NCBI GenBank assembly: GCA_900552565.1
Contig: USAK01000004.1
Coordinates: forward strand, 1 to 64,000
DNA length: 64,000 nt
Origin: an uncultured Selenomonas sp.
GTDB taxonomy: Bacteria; Bacillota; Negativicutes; Selenomonadales; Selenomonadaceae
Direction: 5' to 3'
Numbering within the stretch: position 1 is the first letter of the stretch; each line of letters starts with the position of its first letter. This document shows positions 17,616-27,907 of this stretch, piece after piece. The notes beneath the pieces are model-generated. The model did not search any database and was not told the origin of the DNA. It was given only the letters and a program-made list of their open reading frames with translations. Both the position numbers and the translations under genes were made by a program.

Positions 17616-17644
17616 TTGACGTTCCTTCATTTTGCCATTACAAT
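17616..17644 (+). promoter_or_regulatory. Promoter of the mreB operon
   Basis: TTGACG (17616-17621), a 17-base spacer, and TACAAT (17639-17644). A second TACAAT lies about 20 bases downstream without a clear -35. Confidence 0.75.
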
Positions 17645-17712
17645 CCATTATGAGATGTGTTACAATAGTATGTATTATTTCGATAACGAAATTTTCGATA
17701 AGGAAATTCTGA

Positions 17713-18770
<1,058 letters not shown>

Positions 18771-18771
<1 letters not shown>

Positions 18772-19811
18772 TGAGCGGAAGATATAAGAAGAACAACAAT
18801 AAAGGAACGGGCAAGAAAATTCTCATCCTGATTTTCGTCCTCGTCAGCCTGTTCTGCATCATCTTCTTCTCGGCCCGCGGCCGTTTCCATGCACCTGTTG
18901 CCGAGCAGGCTGCTTCCATCGTCATGACGCCGTTTCAGCGCGCCATCTCGTGGGTGGGCAGCCAGCTCAACTATGTGACGAGCAATATTTGGGAAATCGC
19001 CACGATGCATCAGCAGAATAAGATGTTGCGCAACGAGGTCGAGCAGCTGCGCATCCAGAATCTCCATGCAAGTGAATACGATGCGGAGAATCAGCGCCTG
19101 CGCGCCCTGCTCGGCTATAAGCAGACGGCCACGCAGTTTGACCTCGTAGCGGCAAGGGTCATCGGCCGCGAATCGGCCACGTGGTCGAGCGTCATTGAAA
19201 TCAACCGCGGCACGAGCGACGGCGTCGATGTCGATATGGCCGTCGTCACGGACAAGGGCCTCGTCGGCCATGTCATCGAGGCTGGCCCGACTTCTGCAAA
19301 AGTGCAGCTGCTGCTTGACCCGCGTTCGTCGGTCGGCACGCTCGTGCAGCGCGCTGATTCGCGTGTTGCCGGCATCGTCGAGGGCGATATGGACAATCCG
19401 ACCATGCCGCGCATGGTCAATATCCCGAAGACCGCGGATGTTGAAGAAGGCGATGTCGTCGTGACCTCGGGCTTCGGCGGTATTTATCCGAAGGGACTCA
19501 ATGTCGGCATTGTCTCGGAGCTGCGCAATGATGAGGGCGGCCTTTTGAAGATTGCCGTGCTTGAACCGGCCGTCGACTTCCAGAAACTTGAGGATGTCAT
19601 GGTCATCACGGCATCGCGCGAAGCTCCGCCGGAACCTCTGAAGACCCCGCCGCAGACGCCGGGCACGGAGACGGACCCGGCAGCTCAGGCTGCTGAGCAG
19701 GCAGCTGCCGCCAATGGCGATGACAGCTCGGATTCCTCCGACAGTTCAGACAGTCAGGATGCTTCGGGTTCTGACAGCAGCGACAGCAGCGGAGAGGGGA
19801 GTGCACAATGA
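18771..19811 (+). CDS. mreC: Rod-shape determining protein MreC with an acidic Ser/Asp tail
   Basis: A 346-residue periplasmic scaffold of the elongasome. A lysine-rich cytoplasmic start precedes one membrane segment (LILIFVLVSLFCIIFFSA). A coiled coil follows (MLRNEVEQLRIQNLHASEYDAENQRLRALLGY), and the beta-domain contains VIGRESATWSSVIEINRG and GLVGHVIEAGP. The final 60 or so residues are a low-complexity proline/alanine then Ser/Asp-rich tail that most MreC proteins lack. ATG 18771 overlaps the mreB stop by one base; a GTG at 18768 is the alternative start. Confidence 0.93.
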
Positions 19812-20299
19812 AGCAGGCAGGCGTAACCGCGCTTTTCGTCATCATTCTTTATGCACTTCAGACATCTCTCCTGCCGCTGATCGCTTATCATGGCGTGACG
19901 GCAGACCTGCTGCTGCTCTTTACGACCTCGATGGCTTTCCTGCGGGGGTCGCGCATTGGCGCGCTGGCCGGCTTTTCTGTCGGCCTTCTGCAGGACCTCG
20001 TGAGCGGGACGTTCCTCGGGATGAATGCGTTCACACGCCTGATTCTCGGCTTTCTGGTCGGCAAGTTCTCGGATGAGGTCTTCAAGGAGCAGTTTTTCCT
20101 GCCGGTCTTTGCATCTTTGCTGGTGACCGTGGCGAACTATTTTATTTTGGCGTTACTTATGCTATTATTAGGGTATCGCTTTAATCTGATGGGGCATATG
20201 CAGTACACTCTGCTGCCGATGCTCATCTATCAGCTGGTATTTGCTTATCCGGTACACCGTCTCACCTATGAGCTCAACAAAAGATACGGGAAAGCATGA
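19808..20299 (+). CDS. mreD: Rod-shape determining protein MreD
   Basis: A 163-residue, strongly hydrophobic protein with about five membrane segments. It has the MreD features: a gene position after mreC (four-base ATGA overlap), a charged loop with FLRGSRIGALAGFSVGLLQDLVSG, and LGMNAFTRLILGFLVGKFSDEV. It is part of the elongasome that links MreB to PBP2/RodA. The sequence of this family is poorly conserved, so context carries much of the weight. Confidence 0.9.
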   Translation: MKQAGVTALFVIILYALQTSLLPLIAYHGVTADLLLLFTTSMAFLRGSRIGALAGFSVGLLQDLVSGTFLGMNAFTRLILGFLVGKFSDEVFKEQFFLPVFASLLVTVANYFILALLMLLLGYRFNLMGHMQYTLLPMLIYQLVFAYPVHRLTYELNKRYGKA

Positions 20300-20341
20300 C
20301 AGAGCCGCCTTTTTGGCAGCAGACGATTTTTGGCAATGATT

Positions 20342-20363
20342 AAGGCACCTTGCGGGGTGCCTT
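20342..20363 (+). terminator. Terminator-like hairpin between mreD and mrdA
   Basis: AAGGCACC pairs with GGTGCCTT around a six-base loop, but only TCGTTAT follows, so it may be an attenuator or an RNA-stability element rather than a full terminator. It ends eight bases before the mrdA ribosome binding site. Confidence 0.45.
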
Positions 20364-20385
20364 TCGTTATGGGAGAGATTCGATT

Positions 20386-22173
20386 TTGGATAATGATGAA
20401 TTCAACAGCAGATTGCGGACTTTGATGGTCATATCGGTCCTGGTCATTGCCGTTCTCATCGGGCGGGCTGCCTATCTGCAGATTTACCAGGGGGAGTACT
20501 ACAAGGCCCTGGCCGATGGCAACCGCATCCGCATCGTGCCATCCATGGCACCGCGCGGCACCTTTTATGACCGCAACGGCCAGCTCCTCGTGACGAACCG
20601 TCCGGGCTTTTCGGTATCGCTGCTGCCGCTGACTGCGCCGATTTCGGATGATGTCATTGCACGTCTGTCGGACCTTTTAAAGGTACCGACTGACGAAATC
20701 AAGCAGAAGATTGCGGGGCACAGCGGCTTTAACCCCATCCGCATCAAGACGGATGTCACCCCGGATATTGTTTCCATCATCGAGGAGCAGAAGAGCCAGT
20801 ATCCCGGTGTCGTCATCGAAGTCACGCCAATCCGTGACTATATCCTGAAACAGGAAGGCGCGCACACGTTCGGTTATGTCAGTGAAATCAACGATGCGGA
20901 ACTGGAAAAGATGAAGGATGAAGGCTATAAATCCGGTGATATTATCGGTAAATTCGGCCTTGAGAAAGTATATGATAAGGAACTGCGCGGCGAGAACGGC
21001 GGCCAGCAGGTCGAGGTCGATGTGTCGGGCAAGCCGGTGCAGATTCTCGGACGCAAAGAGCCGGTCCCCGGCGATGACCTCGAGCTGACGATTGATATCA
21101 ATCTGCAGCAGGCCGCGGAAAAAGCCGTGGATGAACAGCTCACGCAGATTGGCGCACATGCCGCTGCCGCTGTTGTGATGAACCCGCAGACCGGTGAAAT
21201 CCTCGCTATGGTCAGCCGTCCGGCTTTTGACCCGAACCTCTTTGCTCATGGCATTTCCTCGAAGGACTGGAACCAGCTCAACAACAACCCTTATCATCCG
21301 ATGGATAACAAGACCATCACGGGCGAGTATCCGCCAGGCTCCACCTTTAAGATTGTCACGGGTACGGCTGCCCTTACCGAGGGCGTCGTCACGCCGGAGG
21401 AACAAATTTTCGACTCTGGTCATCACTGGCTGATTCCGAAGGGCAACGCTGACGGCGAGGCCCTCGGCTGGCTGAATTTCCGCTCAGCTCTCGCATATTC
21501 GGATAACGTCTACTTCTATGAGATGGGCAACCGCCTCGGCATTGACCGTCTGGAAAAATATGCACGCATGTTCGGTCTCGGACAGAAGACGGGCGTCGAC
21601 CTTCCCTATGAAGCTTCGGGCCTTGTCGCCAACCGCCGTTATAAAGAGAAGAACTTCGATGATGGCGAATGGTATCTTTCCGAGACGTTCGACGCGGCCA
21701 TTGGTCAGGGCTTCAACCTCGTGACACCGCTGCAGGCGGCCATGGTCATGGGCGAAATCGCGGCCGACGGCAAGCGCTATAAGCCGCATGTCGTCAACCG
21801 CATCATCGCGCCGGACGGCAGTGTCGTCAAGGATTTCCAGCCGGAGCTCCTGTCGCAGCTCGATGTGCCGGAAGAGGACATCAAGCTCATTCAGGATGGT
21901 CTGCATGACGTTACGAAGTACGGTACCGCTGCGTCGAGCTTCCGCGGCTTCACGGTCGATATCGCCGGCAAGACCGGTACGGCCGAGAACTCGCAGGGCC
22001 GCGACCACGGCTGGTTCGTCGCCTATGGTCCGTTTGATAATCCGAACATTGTCGTGGCCGTCATCGTCGAGAACGGCGGCTACGGCTCGCAGTCCGCTGT
22101 ACCAATCGGCCGCAAGATTCTTGAGGCAGCCTTTGGCCTCAATCAGGACGGCAGCAGCGACGACAAAAAATGA
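20386..22173 (+). CDS. mrdA: Penicillin-binding protein 2 (elongasome transpeptidase)
   Basis: A 595-residue class B PBP that cross-links peptidoglycan during elongation. An N-terminal membrane anchor (LMVISVLVIAVLIGRAAYLQ) is followed by the dimerisation domain (APRGTFYDRNGQLLVTN). The transpeptidase motifs are STFK in YPPGSTFKIVTG, SDN in YSDNVYFYEMG, and KTGT in IAGKTGTAENSQGRDHGWF. The start is TTG 20386, eight bases after GGGAGAG; the in-frame ATG at 20350 lies inside a hairpin and has no site. The pair mrdA plus rodA in one cluster is typical. Confidence 0.95.
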   Translation: MDNDEFNSRLRTLMVISVLVIAVLIGRAAYLQIYQGEYYKALADGNRIRIVPSMAPRGTFYDRNGQLLVTNRPGFSVSLLPLTAPISDDVIARLSDLLKVPTDEIKQKIAGHSGFNPIRIKTDVTPDIVSIIEEQKSQYPGVVIEVTPIRDYILKQEGAHTFGYVSEINDAELEKMKDEGYKSGDIIGKFGLEKVYDKELRGENGGQQVEVDVSGKPVQILGRKEPVPGDDLELTIDINLQQAAEKAVDEQLTQIGAHAAAAVVMNPQTGEILAMVSRPAFDPNLFAHGISSKDWNQLNNNPYHPMDNKTITGEYPPGSTFKIVTGTAALTEGVVTPEEQIFDSGHHWLIPKGNADGEALGWLNFRSALAYSDNVYFYEMGNRLGIDRLEKYARMFGLGQKTGVDLPYEASGLVANRRYKEKNFDDGEWYLSETFDAAIGQGFNLVTPLQAAMVMGEIAADGKRYKPHVVNRIIAPDGSVVKDFQPELLSQLDVPEEDIKLIQDGLHDVTKYGTAASSFRGFTVDIAGKTGTAENSQGRDHGWFVAYGPFDNPNIVVAVIVENGGYGSQSAVPIGRKILEAAFGLNQDGSSDDKK

Positions 22174-22227
22174 CAGGACGCAACCATCAAGAACCATCCG
22201 ACAGAGAGAGGAGAGTCAGCCATCATC

Positions 22228-22887
22228 ATGCACGATGAGATTGTAAAAATCAAGGGCGGAAGAAAGGGACTGCAGCTGAGCTTTGCAGAAGATGCCTCTT
22301 TTGATGCTATCTGGAAAACTATTGAACAGAAACTCGAATCCGGTTCCGGCTTTTTTCTGCGCGGCACGCTTGTGCTTGTGCCGCGGGAACGCTTCCTGAA
22401 AGAAGACTTTGAAAAGCTGCAGAAGCTGTTTCATGAACACGGGCTTATCTGCCGTCTCATGACGAAGAAGGATGAGACGGCAGCAAAAACGGAAAGAGCA
22501 CCCCGTAAACCGGCACCGGCCGTGGCTGCACCTCTTAAGGCTGCTTCTTCAGAGCATGTGCAGGAAATGGTTGTAGTCAACCGCACGCTGCGCGGCGGTC
22601 AGGAAATCCGTACGGACAGTTCTGTGCTTGTCTGCGGCAATGTCAATCCCGGCGCGCAGATTATCGCGGGCGGCAGCATCGATATCCGCGGCACCTGCCG
22701 CGGACTCGTCCATGCCGGTGCCGCAGGGGATACGAGCGCGTTCATCATCGCCGACCATCTGATGCCCACGCAGATCCGCATCGCGAATCTCATCGCGCGT
22801 TCGCCGGACCATATGGAGATGACACAGCGCGCAGAGCGGGCTTCCATAAAAGACGGACAGATTGTCATTGAACCGATAGAAAGGTAG
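22228..22887 (+). CDS. minC: Septum site-determining protein MinC
   Basis: A 219-residue FtsZ-assembly inhibitor. The N-terminal MinC_N-like domain covers about 1-95. A Lys/Ala/Pro-rich linker follows at 90-110. The C-terminal beta-helix domain (about 115-215) holds VVNRTLRGGQEIRTDSSVLV, GNVNPGAQIIAGGSIDIRG and AFIIADHLMPTQIRIANLIARSPD, the part that binds MinD. The ribosome binding site GAGAGGAGAG is 13 bases upstream, rather far, but no better start is seen. Confidence 0.94.
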   Translation: MHDEIVKIKGGRKGLQLSFAEDASFDAIWKTIEQKLESGSGFFLRGTLVLVPRERFLKEDFEKLQKLFHEHGLICRLMTKKDETAAKTERAPRKPAPAVAAPLKAASSEHVQEMVVVNRTLRGGQEIRTDSSVLVCGNVNPGAQIIAGGSIDIRGTCRGLVHAGAAGDTSAFIIADHLMPTQIRIANLIARSPDHMEMTQRAERASIKDGQIVIEPIER

Positions 22888-22897
22888 GATAAGGGGT

Positions 22898-23689
22898 ATG
22901 AGCAAAGTATATGTAATCACTTCAGGCAAAGGCGGCGTCGGTAAGACGACGACCACGGCAAATCTCGGTGTGGGTCTTGCGATGCGCGGCAAGAACGTCG
23001 TTCTCGTCGATACGGATACGGGCCTGCGCAACCTCGACCTGTTGCTCGGCCTCGAGAACCGCATCATGTATGACCTCATCGATGTCGCTGAAGGCCGTGT
23101 CCCGTACAAGAAAGCGCTCGTACGCCATAAGAAATACGAGACCCTTTTCCTGCTGCCGACTTCTCAGGTCAAGGACAAGACGAGCGTCAATCCGGAACAG
23201 CTCGTCAAACTCTGCGATGAGCTGCGCAAGGAGTTCGACTACATCCTCATCGACTGTCCCGCAGGCATCGAGCAGGGCTTTAAGACGGCCATTGCCGCTG
23301 CCGATACGGCTATCGTCGTGACGATGCCGGAAATCTCGGCGGTCCGCGATGCCGACAAAATCATCGGCGAACTCGCACGCGCGGAGAAAGAAGACATCAA
23401 GCTCATCGTCAACCGCATCCGCCCGCAGATGGTCGAGAGCGGCGACATGCTCGATATGAACGACATCAATGACATCCTCTCGATTGACTGCATCGGTCAG
23501 GTACCGGACGATGAGATGGTCGTCACGAGCACGAACAAGGGTGAACCGTGCATCACGATGGAAAATTCCCTCGCAGGCCAGGCTTACCGCAATATCGTCG
23601 GCCGTATCTGCGGCGAGGATATTCCGTTCATGGAATTCCCGAAGGAAGGCTTCTTCCAGAGACTCAAGCGCCGCGTATTTGGAGCATAA
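22898..23689 (+). CDS. minD: Septum site-determining protein MinD
   Basis: A 263-residue deviant-Walker ATPase that recruits MinC to the membrane. The P-loop is GKGGVGKTTTTANLG. DTDTGLRNLDLLLGLENR and DYILIDCPAGIEQGF are switch and Walker B segments. The C terminus (FPKEGFFQRLKRRVFGA) forms an amphipathic membrane-targeting helix. The length is typical. minE follows 12 bases later. Confidence 0.97.
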   Translation: MSKVYVITSGKGGVGKTTTTANLGVGLAMRGKNVVLVDTDTGLRNLDLLLGLENRIMYDLIDVAEGRVPYKKALVRHKKYETLFLLPTSQVKDKTSVNPEQLVKLCDELRKEFDYILIDCPAGIEQGFKTAIAAADTAIVVTMPEISAVRDADKIIGELARAEKEDIKLIVNRIRPQMVESGDMLDMNDINDILSIDCIGQVPDDEMVVTSTNKGEPCITMENSLAGQAYRNIVGRICGEDIPFMEFPKEGFFQRLKRRVFGA

Positions 23690-23701
23690 GGAGGGACAGG
23701 C

Positions 23702-23986
23702 ATGCTGGACAATTTAGTCAAGAAGATTTTTGGCAAGCGGGAGAAATCCGGCCAGATCGCGCATGACCGTCTCAAGGTCGTGCTCATTCATGACCGCGCC
23801 AATGTTTCCCCAGAAGTCATGGAGAACCTCAAGAATGACATCATCAAGGTAATCTCCAATTATATGGATATCAATCAGAAGGATATGGACATTTCCCTCG
23901 AGAACGACGACAATTCCGTTGCGCTCGTAGCCAATATCCCGGTCAACCGCATGAAGCATGATGCGGGCAAGAGAAATGAGAAGTGA
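23702..23986 (+). CDS. minE: Cell division topological specificity factor MinE
   Basis: A 94-residue regulator that stimulates MinD ATPase and drives its pole-to-pole movement. An N-terminal amphipathic helix (MLDNLVKKIFG) is followed by the anti-MinCD helix (AHDRLKVVLIHDRANVSPEVMENLKNDI split by a short turn) and the dimerisation strands. MinE rather than DivIVA alone for Min placement fits a diderm Firmicute. The ATG at 23702 follows AAGGAGGGAC. Confidence 0.95.
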   Translation: MLDNLVKKIFGKREKSGQIAHDRLKVVLIHDRANVSPEVMENLKNDIIKVISNYMDINQKDMDISLENDDNSVALVANIPVNRMKHDAGKRNEK

Positions 23987-23999
23987 GAAGACTTAAGCA

Positions 24000-25106
24000 A
24001 TGATGAACAAACGTTATCTGCGCCGTACGGATTACATCCTCATCGCTGCGACGGCGGCCATCATCATCATGAGCCTCGTCATCATCGGCAGTGCGACGCA
24101 CATCAATACACCGAGCGAGGAACGTTACTGGTATGTACAGCGTCAGGGTATTTTTGCGCTCGTCAATATCGCTTTGGCGGCGTTCCTGATGAATTTTGAC
24201 TATAAGGTGCTGCAGGGTTATGGCAACAAGCTCTACATCTTCAACCTGATTCTGCTCGTCGCCGTCATGGCCGTCGGTCAGTCGGCTCTCGGCGCCCAGC
24301 GCTGGATTACGATTGGTCCAATCAGCATCCAGCCGTCAGAATTCTCGAAGCTCATCATGATCATCTCGATTGCAACGATGCTCGATGATAAAGTCGGCAA
24401 GCTCAACAGCGTGCGGGAGCTTCTGCCTGTCGCGGCGTATGTCGGCCTGCCGTTCCTATTGGTTTTAAAGCAGCCGGACCTTGGCACGTCACTGGTCTTC
24501 ATGGCGATATTCTTCGGCATGGTCTATGCGGCGGGCATCAATAAGAAGCTGCTCGCCGGCATTTTTGCCGCCGGCATCGCGGCGTTCCCGCTGTTCTGGC
24601 ATTTTCTCAAGGATTACCAGAAGATGCGTCTGACGGTTTTCATGAACCCGAATGTCGACCCGCTGGGCTCTGGCTATCACATCATCCAGTCGAAAATCGC
24701 CATCGGTTCGGGCATGCTGTTCGGCAAGGGCCTGTTCGGCGGCACGCAGAGTCAGCTGAACTTTTTGCCGGAGAACCATACGGACTTCATTTTCGCCGTC
24801 GTCGGTGAGGAGCTCGGGTTTGTCGGCGTGACTTTCTTGTTGCTCCTGTATCTCGTCGTGCTCTGGCGCGGCATCGTGACGGCGCGCGACGCGGGCGATA
24901 CGTTCGGCCGTCTCTTGGCTGTCGGCATTACGTCGATGCTGGCCTTCCATGTGCTCGTCAACGTCGGCATGACAATGGGCATCATGCCGGTTACAGGTAT
25001 CCCGCTGCCGCTCATGAGCTACGGCGTCAGCTCGCTGACAACGAACATCATGTCGATTGCCATTCTTTTGAACATAGAACGGCGCAAACAGAAACTTGTC
25101 TTTTAA
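24000..25106 (+). CDS. rodA: Rod-shape determining SEDS glycosyltransferase RodA
   Basis: A 368-residue membrane peptidoglycan polymerase with about ten membrane segments, partner of PBP2. SEDS signatures are visible: GAQRWITIGPISIQPSEFSKL, KQPDLGTSLVFMAIFFGM, GKGLFGGTQSQLNFLPENHTDFIFAVVGEELG (the catalytic aspartate lies in this loop), and MPVTGIPLPLMSYGVSSL. An ATG at 24003 is an equally possible start. It is the last gene of the shape and division operon, followed by a terminator. Confidence 0.95.
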   Translation: MMNKRYLRRTDYILIAATAAIIIMSLVIIGSATHINTPSEERYWYVQRQGIFALVNIALAAFLMNFDYKVLQGYGNKLYIFNLILLVAVMAVGQSALGAQRWITIGPISIQPSEFSKLIMIISIATMLDDKVGKLNSVRELLPVAAYVGLPFLLVLKQPDLGTSLVFMAIFFGMVYAAGINKKLLAGIFAAGIAAFPLFWHFLKDYQKMRLTVFMNPNVDPLGSGYHIIQSKIAIGSGMLFGKGLFGGTQSQLNFLPENHTDFIFAVVGEELGFVGVTFLLLLYLVVLWRGIVTARDAGDTFGRLLAVGITSMLAFHVLVNVGMTMGIMPVTGIPLPLMSYGVSSLTTNIMSIAILLNIERRKQKLVF

Positions 25107-25117
25107 ATGGGCCTTGG

Positions 25118-25171
25118 GCCCGGCCTTCCCTGTTTCGATTCCCGAAGAGGGGAGGGCTTTTTCTTTTTTAG
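25118..25171 (+). terminator. Rho-independent terminator after rodA
   Basis: A GGCCTTCCCT arm pairs imperfectly with AGGGGAGGGC across a long loop, followed by TTTTTCTTTTTT. Confidence 0.65.
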
Positions 25172-25214
25172 AGTTATATCGTACATATAGTATGGAGAGA
25201 AAACGGAGGAAAAA

Positions 25215-27878
25215 ATGGTACGACTCGAACACGAAGTGCTGCAGTCCGTCCTCAAGCCGTCGCGCTATACGGGCGGTGAGTGGAATGCAGTCATCAAGGA
25301 CCACGGCAAGGTCGGCTGCACCTGGGCGCTGGCCCTGCCGGATGTCTATGAAGTGGGCATGAGCAATCTCGGCTTAGCCATCCTGTATGAAATTCTCAAC
25401 CGCCGTGAGGATATCGCCGCCGAACGCGTCTATGCGCCTTGGACGGACATGGAAGCCGAGATGCGCAAACGCCAGATGCCGCTGTTCTCGCTCGAGACGA
25501 AGACAGAAATCTCGGCATTTGACTTTGTCGGCTTTTCGCTGCAGTATGAGATGATTTACACGAACGTGCTCAACATGCTCGACCTGGCACGGATTCCCCT
25601 CTGGGCCAAAGACCGCGGCGAGGATATGCCGTTCATCGTTGGCGGCGGCCCGTGTGTCTACAATGTCGAGCCGATTGCCGACTTCTTCGACTTCTTCATC
25701 ATTGGTGAGGGCGAAGAAGTCATTGTCGAAGTGTCAGATGCCCTGATGCAGTGGAAAAAAGACGGCAGACCGGGCGGCCGCCGCGGTTTCCTCAAGCGGC
25801 TGCTGCAGGTGGACGGCATCTACGTGCCGTCGTTCTACGAGGCAGAATACGACGAAGAGGGCAATTACAAGGACCTGCGTCCACTCGCTGATGAGGCAAA
25901 AACAGTCATCTACAAGCGTGTAGTCAAGGATATGGACGAGGTGAGCTCCGTCGAACATCCTGTCGTGCCATATATGGACATCGTGCACAACCGCATTATG
26001 CTCGAACTCTTCCGCGGCTGCTCGCGCGGCTGCCGCTTCTGTCAGGCCGGCATCTGCTACCGTCCGGCCCGTGAGCGCACGGAAAAGAATCTGCGCAAAA
26101 TGGCACGCGGCCTCGTCGACGCGACGGGCTATGACGAGATGAGCCTGACGTCGCTTTCGTCGGCCGATTATTCGTGTCTCGGCCGTCTCGTCGATGACCT
26201 CATGGATGATTTCATGGATGAGAAAGTCAGCTTTTCTCTGCCGTCGCTGCGCATTGACAGTTTCTCGATTGACCTGGCCCATAAGATGCAGCAGGTTAGA
26301 AAATCGGGCCTGACGTTTGCACCGGAAGCCGGCACGCAGCGCCTGCGCGACGTCATCAACAAGGGCGTGACGGAAGAAAATCTCATGAAGGCCTGCGGTG
26401 CGGCGTTCCGTCAGGGCTGGAAACAGGTCAAGCTCTACTTTATGATGGGCCTGCCGACGGAGACGGACGAAGATGTCATTGGCATCGCGAAGCTCGCGAA
26501 GAAAGTCGTCGACCTCTATACCGAAATTAAGGGCAAACGCGGTTGCAAGGTCACGATTTCCGTGGCCTGCTTCGTGCCAAAACCGTATACGCCGTTCCAG
26601 TGGTTCGGCCAGCTGCCGATTGAGGAGTTCCAGCGCCGTCAGCAGCTCCTGAAGGAAAACATCACGGACCGCGCCATCACGTTTAACTATCACGATGCCC
26701 GCCTTTCCGTCATCGAGGGCGTATTTGCGCGCGGCGACCGCCGCCTGGCAAAAGTCCTCTATCAGGCCTGGCAGGATGGTGCAAAGTTTGATGGCTGGTC
26801 CGACCTTTACCGCGACGATGTCTGGCATGAAGCCTTCCGCAAATGCGGCGTGGACATGGGCTATTACAACATGCGCACGCGTAATTTCAACGAACCTCTG
26901 CCATGGCTTATTACATCGCCGGGCGTCAATCAGGAATTCCTGCTGCGCGAGTGGCATCACGCGATGCGCGGGAACCTCACGGAGGACTGCCGCCGCGGCC
27001 GCTGCACGGCCTGCGGCATCTGCCCGAACCTCGGCGTTCATGTCATCGACTACAAGAAACAGGAAGACGAGCGCGAAACGCAGGAAAAAGCCGCTCTGGC
27101 CGAGAAGTCAGCATCGGCAGAGACAGAAGCAGCTGAAGAGAAGACTGTACAGGCAGCCGAGCATGACCCGAAGGGACCGGGCCGTCAGCGCCATCTCTAT
27201 GCATGGCGCGCGGAAGTCACGAAGGGCGAGGAACTCCGCTATGTCTCGCATCTCGACTATGCGAACCTCTTCCTGCGTGCCTTCGACCGCGCAAAACTGC
27301 CGATGGCCTATTCCGAGGGCTTCAACCCGCATATGAAAGTCGCCTTTGCCTCGGCCCTGTCGCTCGGCGTCACGAGTGCGTCCGAATACATGGATTTCGA
27401 GCTTACGAAGCCGCTCTGCCAGCCGGAAATCTTCGACCGCCTGCAGAACGAGCTGCCGCCGGGAGCGAAACTCCTGAAGCTGCGTGAAATCAAGGGCAAG
27501 CACAAGGCCCTGATGTCCGAGGCCGATGAGGCTGTCTACAAACTGCACGTGCCGTATGCCGGCACAGAGGCTGCCGTGAAAGCCAGTCTCAAGGCTTACG
27601 CAGAGGCTGAGACCGCCGTCTGGCACCGCGTGACGCCGAAAAAGACGCGCGATATCGAGACGAAGCAGTACATGAAACAGCCGATTGCCTTTGCCTTAAA
27701 TGATGGCCAGCTCGAACTGACCATGGACATCACGATTACTCAGTCGGGCAGCGTCAAGCCGCTCGAGGTTCTCTCGCTTATCGCGAAGGATTTCGGGCTC
27801 GCTGTCAATCCGGCCGAGGCCTTGATTGAGCGTCAGGGGATTTTCGGCAAGGGGAAAAAGCTCATCGATTTAGTCTGA
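25215..27878 (+). CDS. B12-binding radical SAM protein fused to a DUF2344-type domain
   Basis: An 887-residue fusion. Residues 1-230 hold the B12-binding-like region (LPDVYEVGMSNLGLAILYEILN, VGGGPCVYN). The radical SAM core has the 4Fe-4S motif in RGCSRGCRFCQAG near 270. A second cysteine cluster, CRRGRCTACGIC, lies near 595. An Ala/Glu-rich linker at about 615-650 leads to a DUF2344-like C-terminal domain (WRAEVTKGEELRYVSHLDYANLF). It matches the paired TIGR03960 and TIGR03936 families, which are often separate genes. The substrate is unknown. rng follows 29 bases downstream, a common neighbour, which hints at an RNA-related role. Confidence 0.88.
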   Translation: MVRLEHEVLQSVLKPSRYTGGEWNAVIKDHGKVGCTWALALPDVYEVGMSNLGLAILYEILNRREDIAAERVYAPWTDMEAEMRKRQMPLFSLETKTEISAFDFVGFSLQYEMIYTNVLNMLDLARIPLWAKDRGEDMPFIVGGGPCVYNVEPIADFFDFFIIGEGEEVIVEVSDALMQWKKDGRPGGRRGFLKRLLQVDGIYVPSFYEAEYDEEGNYKDLRPLADEAKTVIYKRVVKDMDEVSSVEHPVVPYMDIVHNRIMLELFRGCSRGCRFCQAGICYRPARERTEKNLRKMARGLVDATGYDEMSLTSLSSADYSCLGRLVDDLMDDFMDEKVSFSLPSLRIDSFSIDLAHKMQQVRKSGLTFAPEAGTQRLRDVINKGVTEENLMKACGAAFRQGWKQVKLYFMMGLPTETDEDVIGIAKLAKKVVDLYTEIKGKRGCKVTISVACFVPKPYTPFQWFGQLPIEEFQRRQQLLKENITDRAITFNYHDARLSVIEGVFARGDRRLAKVLYQAWQDGAKFDGWSDLYRDDVWHEAFRKCGVDMGYYNMRTRNFNEPLPWLITSPGVNQEFLLREWHHAMRGNLTEDCRRGRCTACGICPNLGVHVIDYKKQEDERETQEKAALAEKSASAETEAAEEKTVQAAEHDPKGPGRQRHLYAWRAEVTKGEELRYVSHLDYANLFLRAFDRAKLPMAYSEGFNPHMKVAFASALSLGVTSASEYMDFELTKPLCQPEIFDRLQNELPPGAKLLKLREIKGKHKALMSEADEAVYKLHVPYAGTEAAVKASLKAYAEAETAVWHRVTPKKTRDIETKQYMKQPIAFALNDGQLELTMDITITQSGSVKPLEVLSLIAKDFGLAVNPAEALIERQGIFGKGKKLIDLV

Positions 27879-27907
27879 TTTTTGGAAGAGAGGAATGGGG
27901 TGACGTT

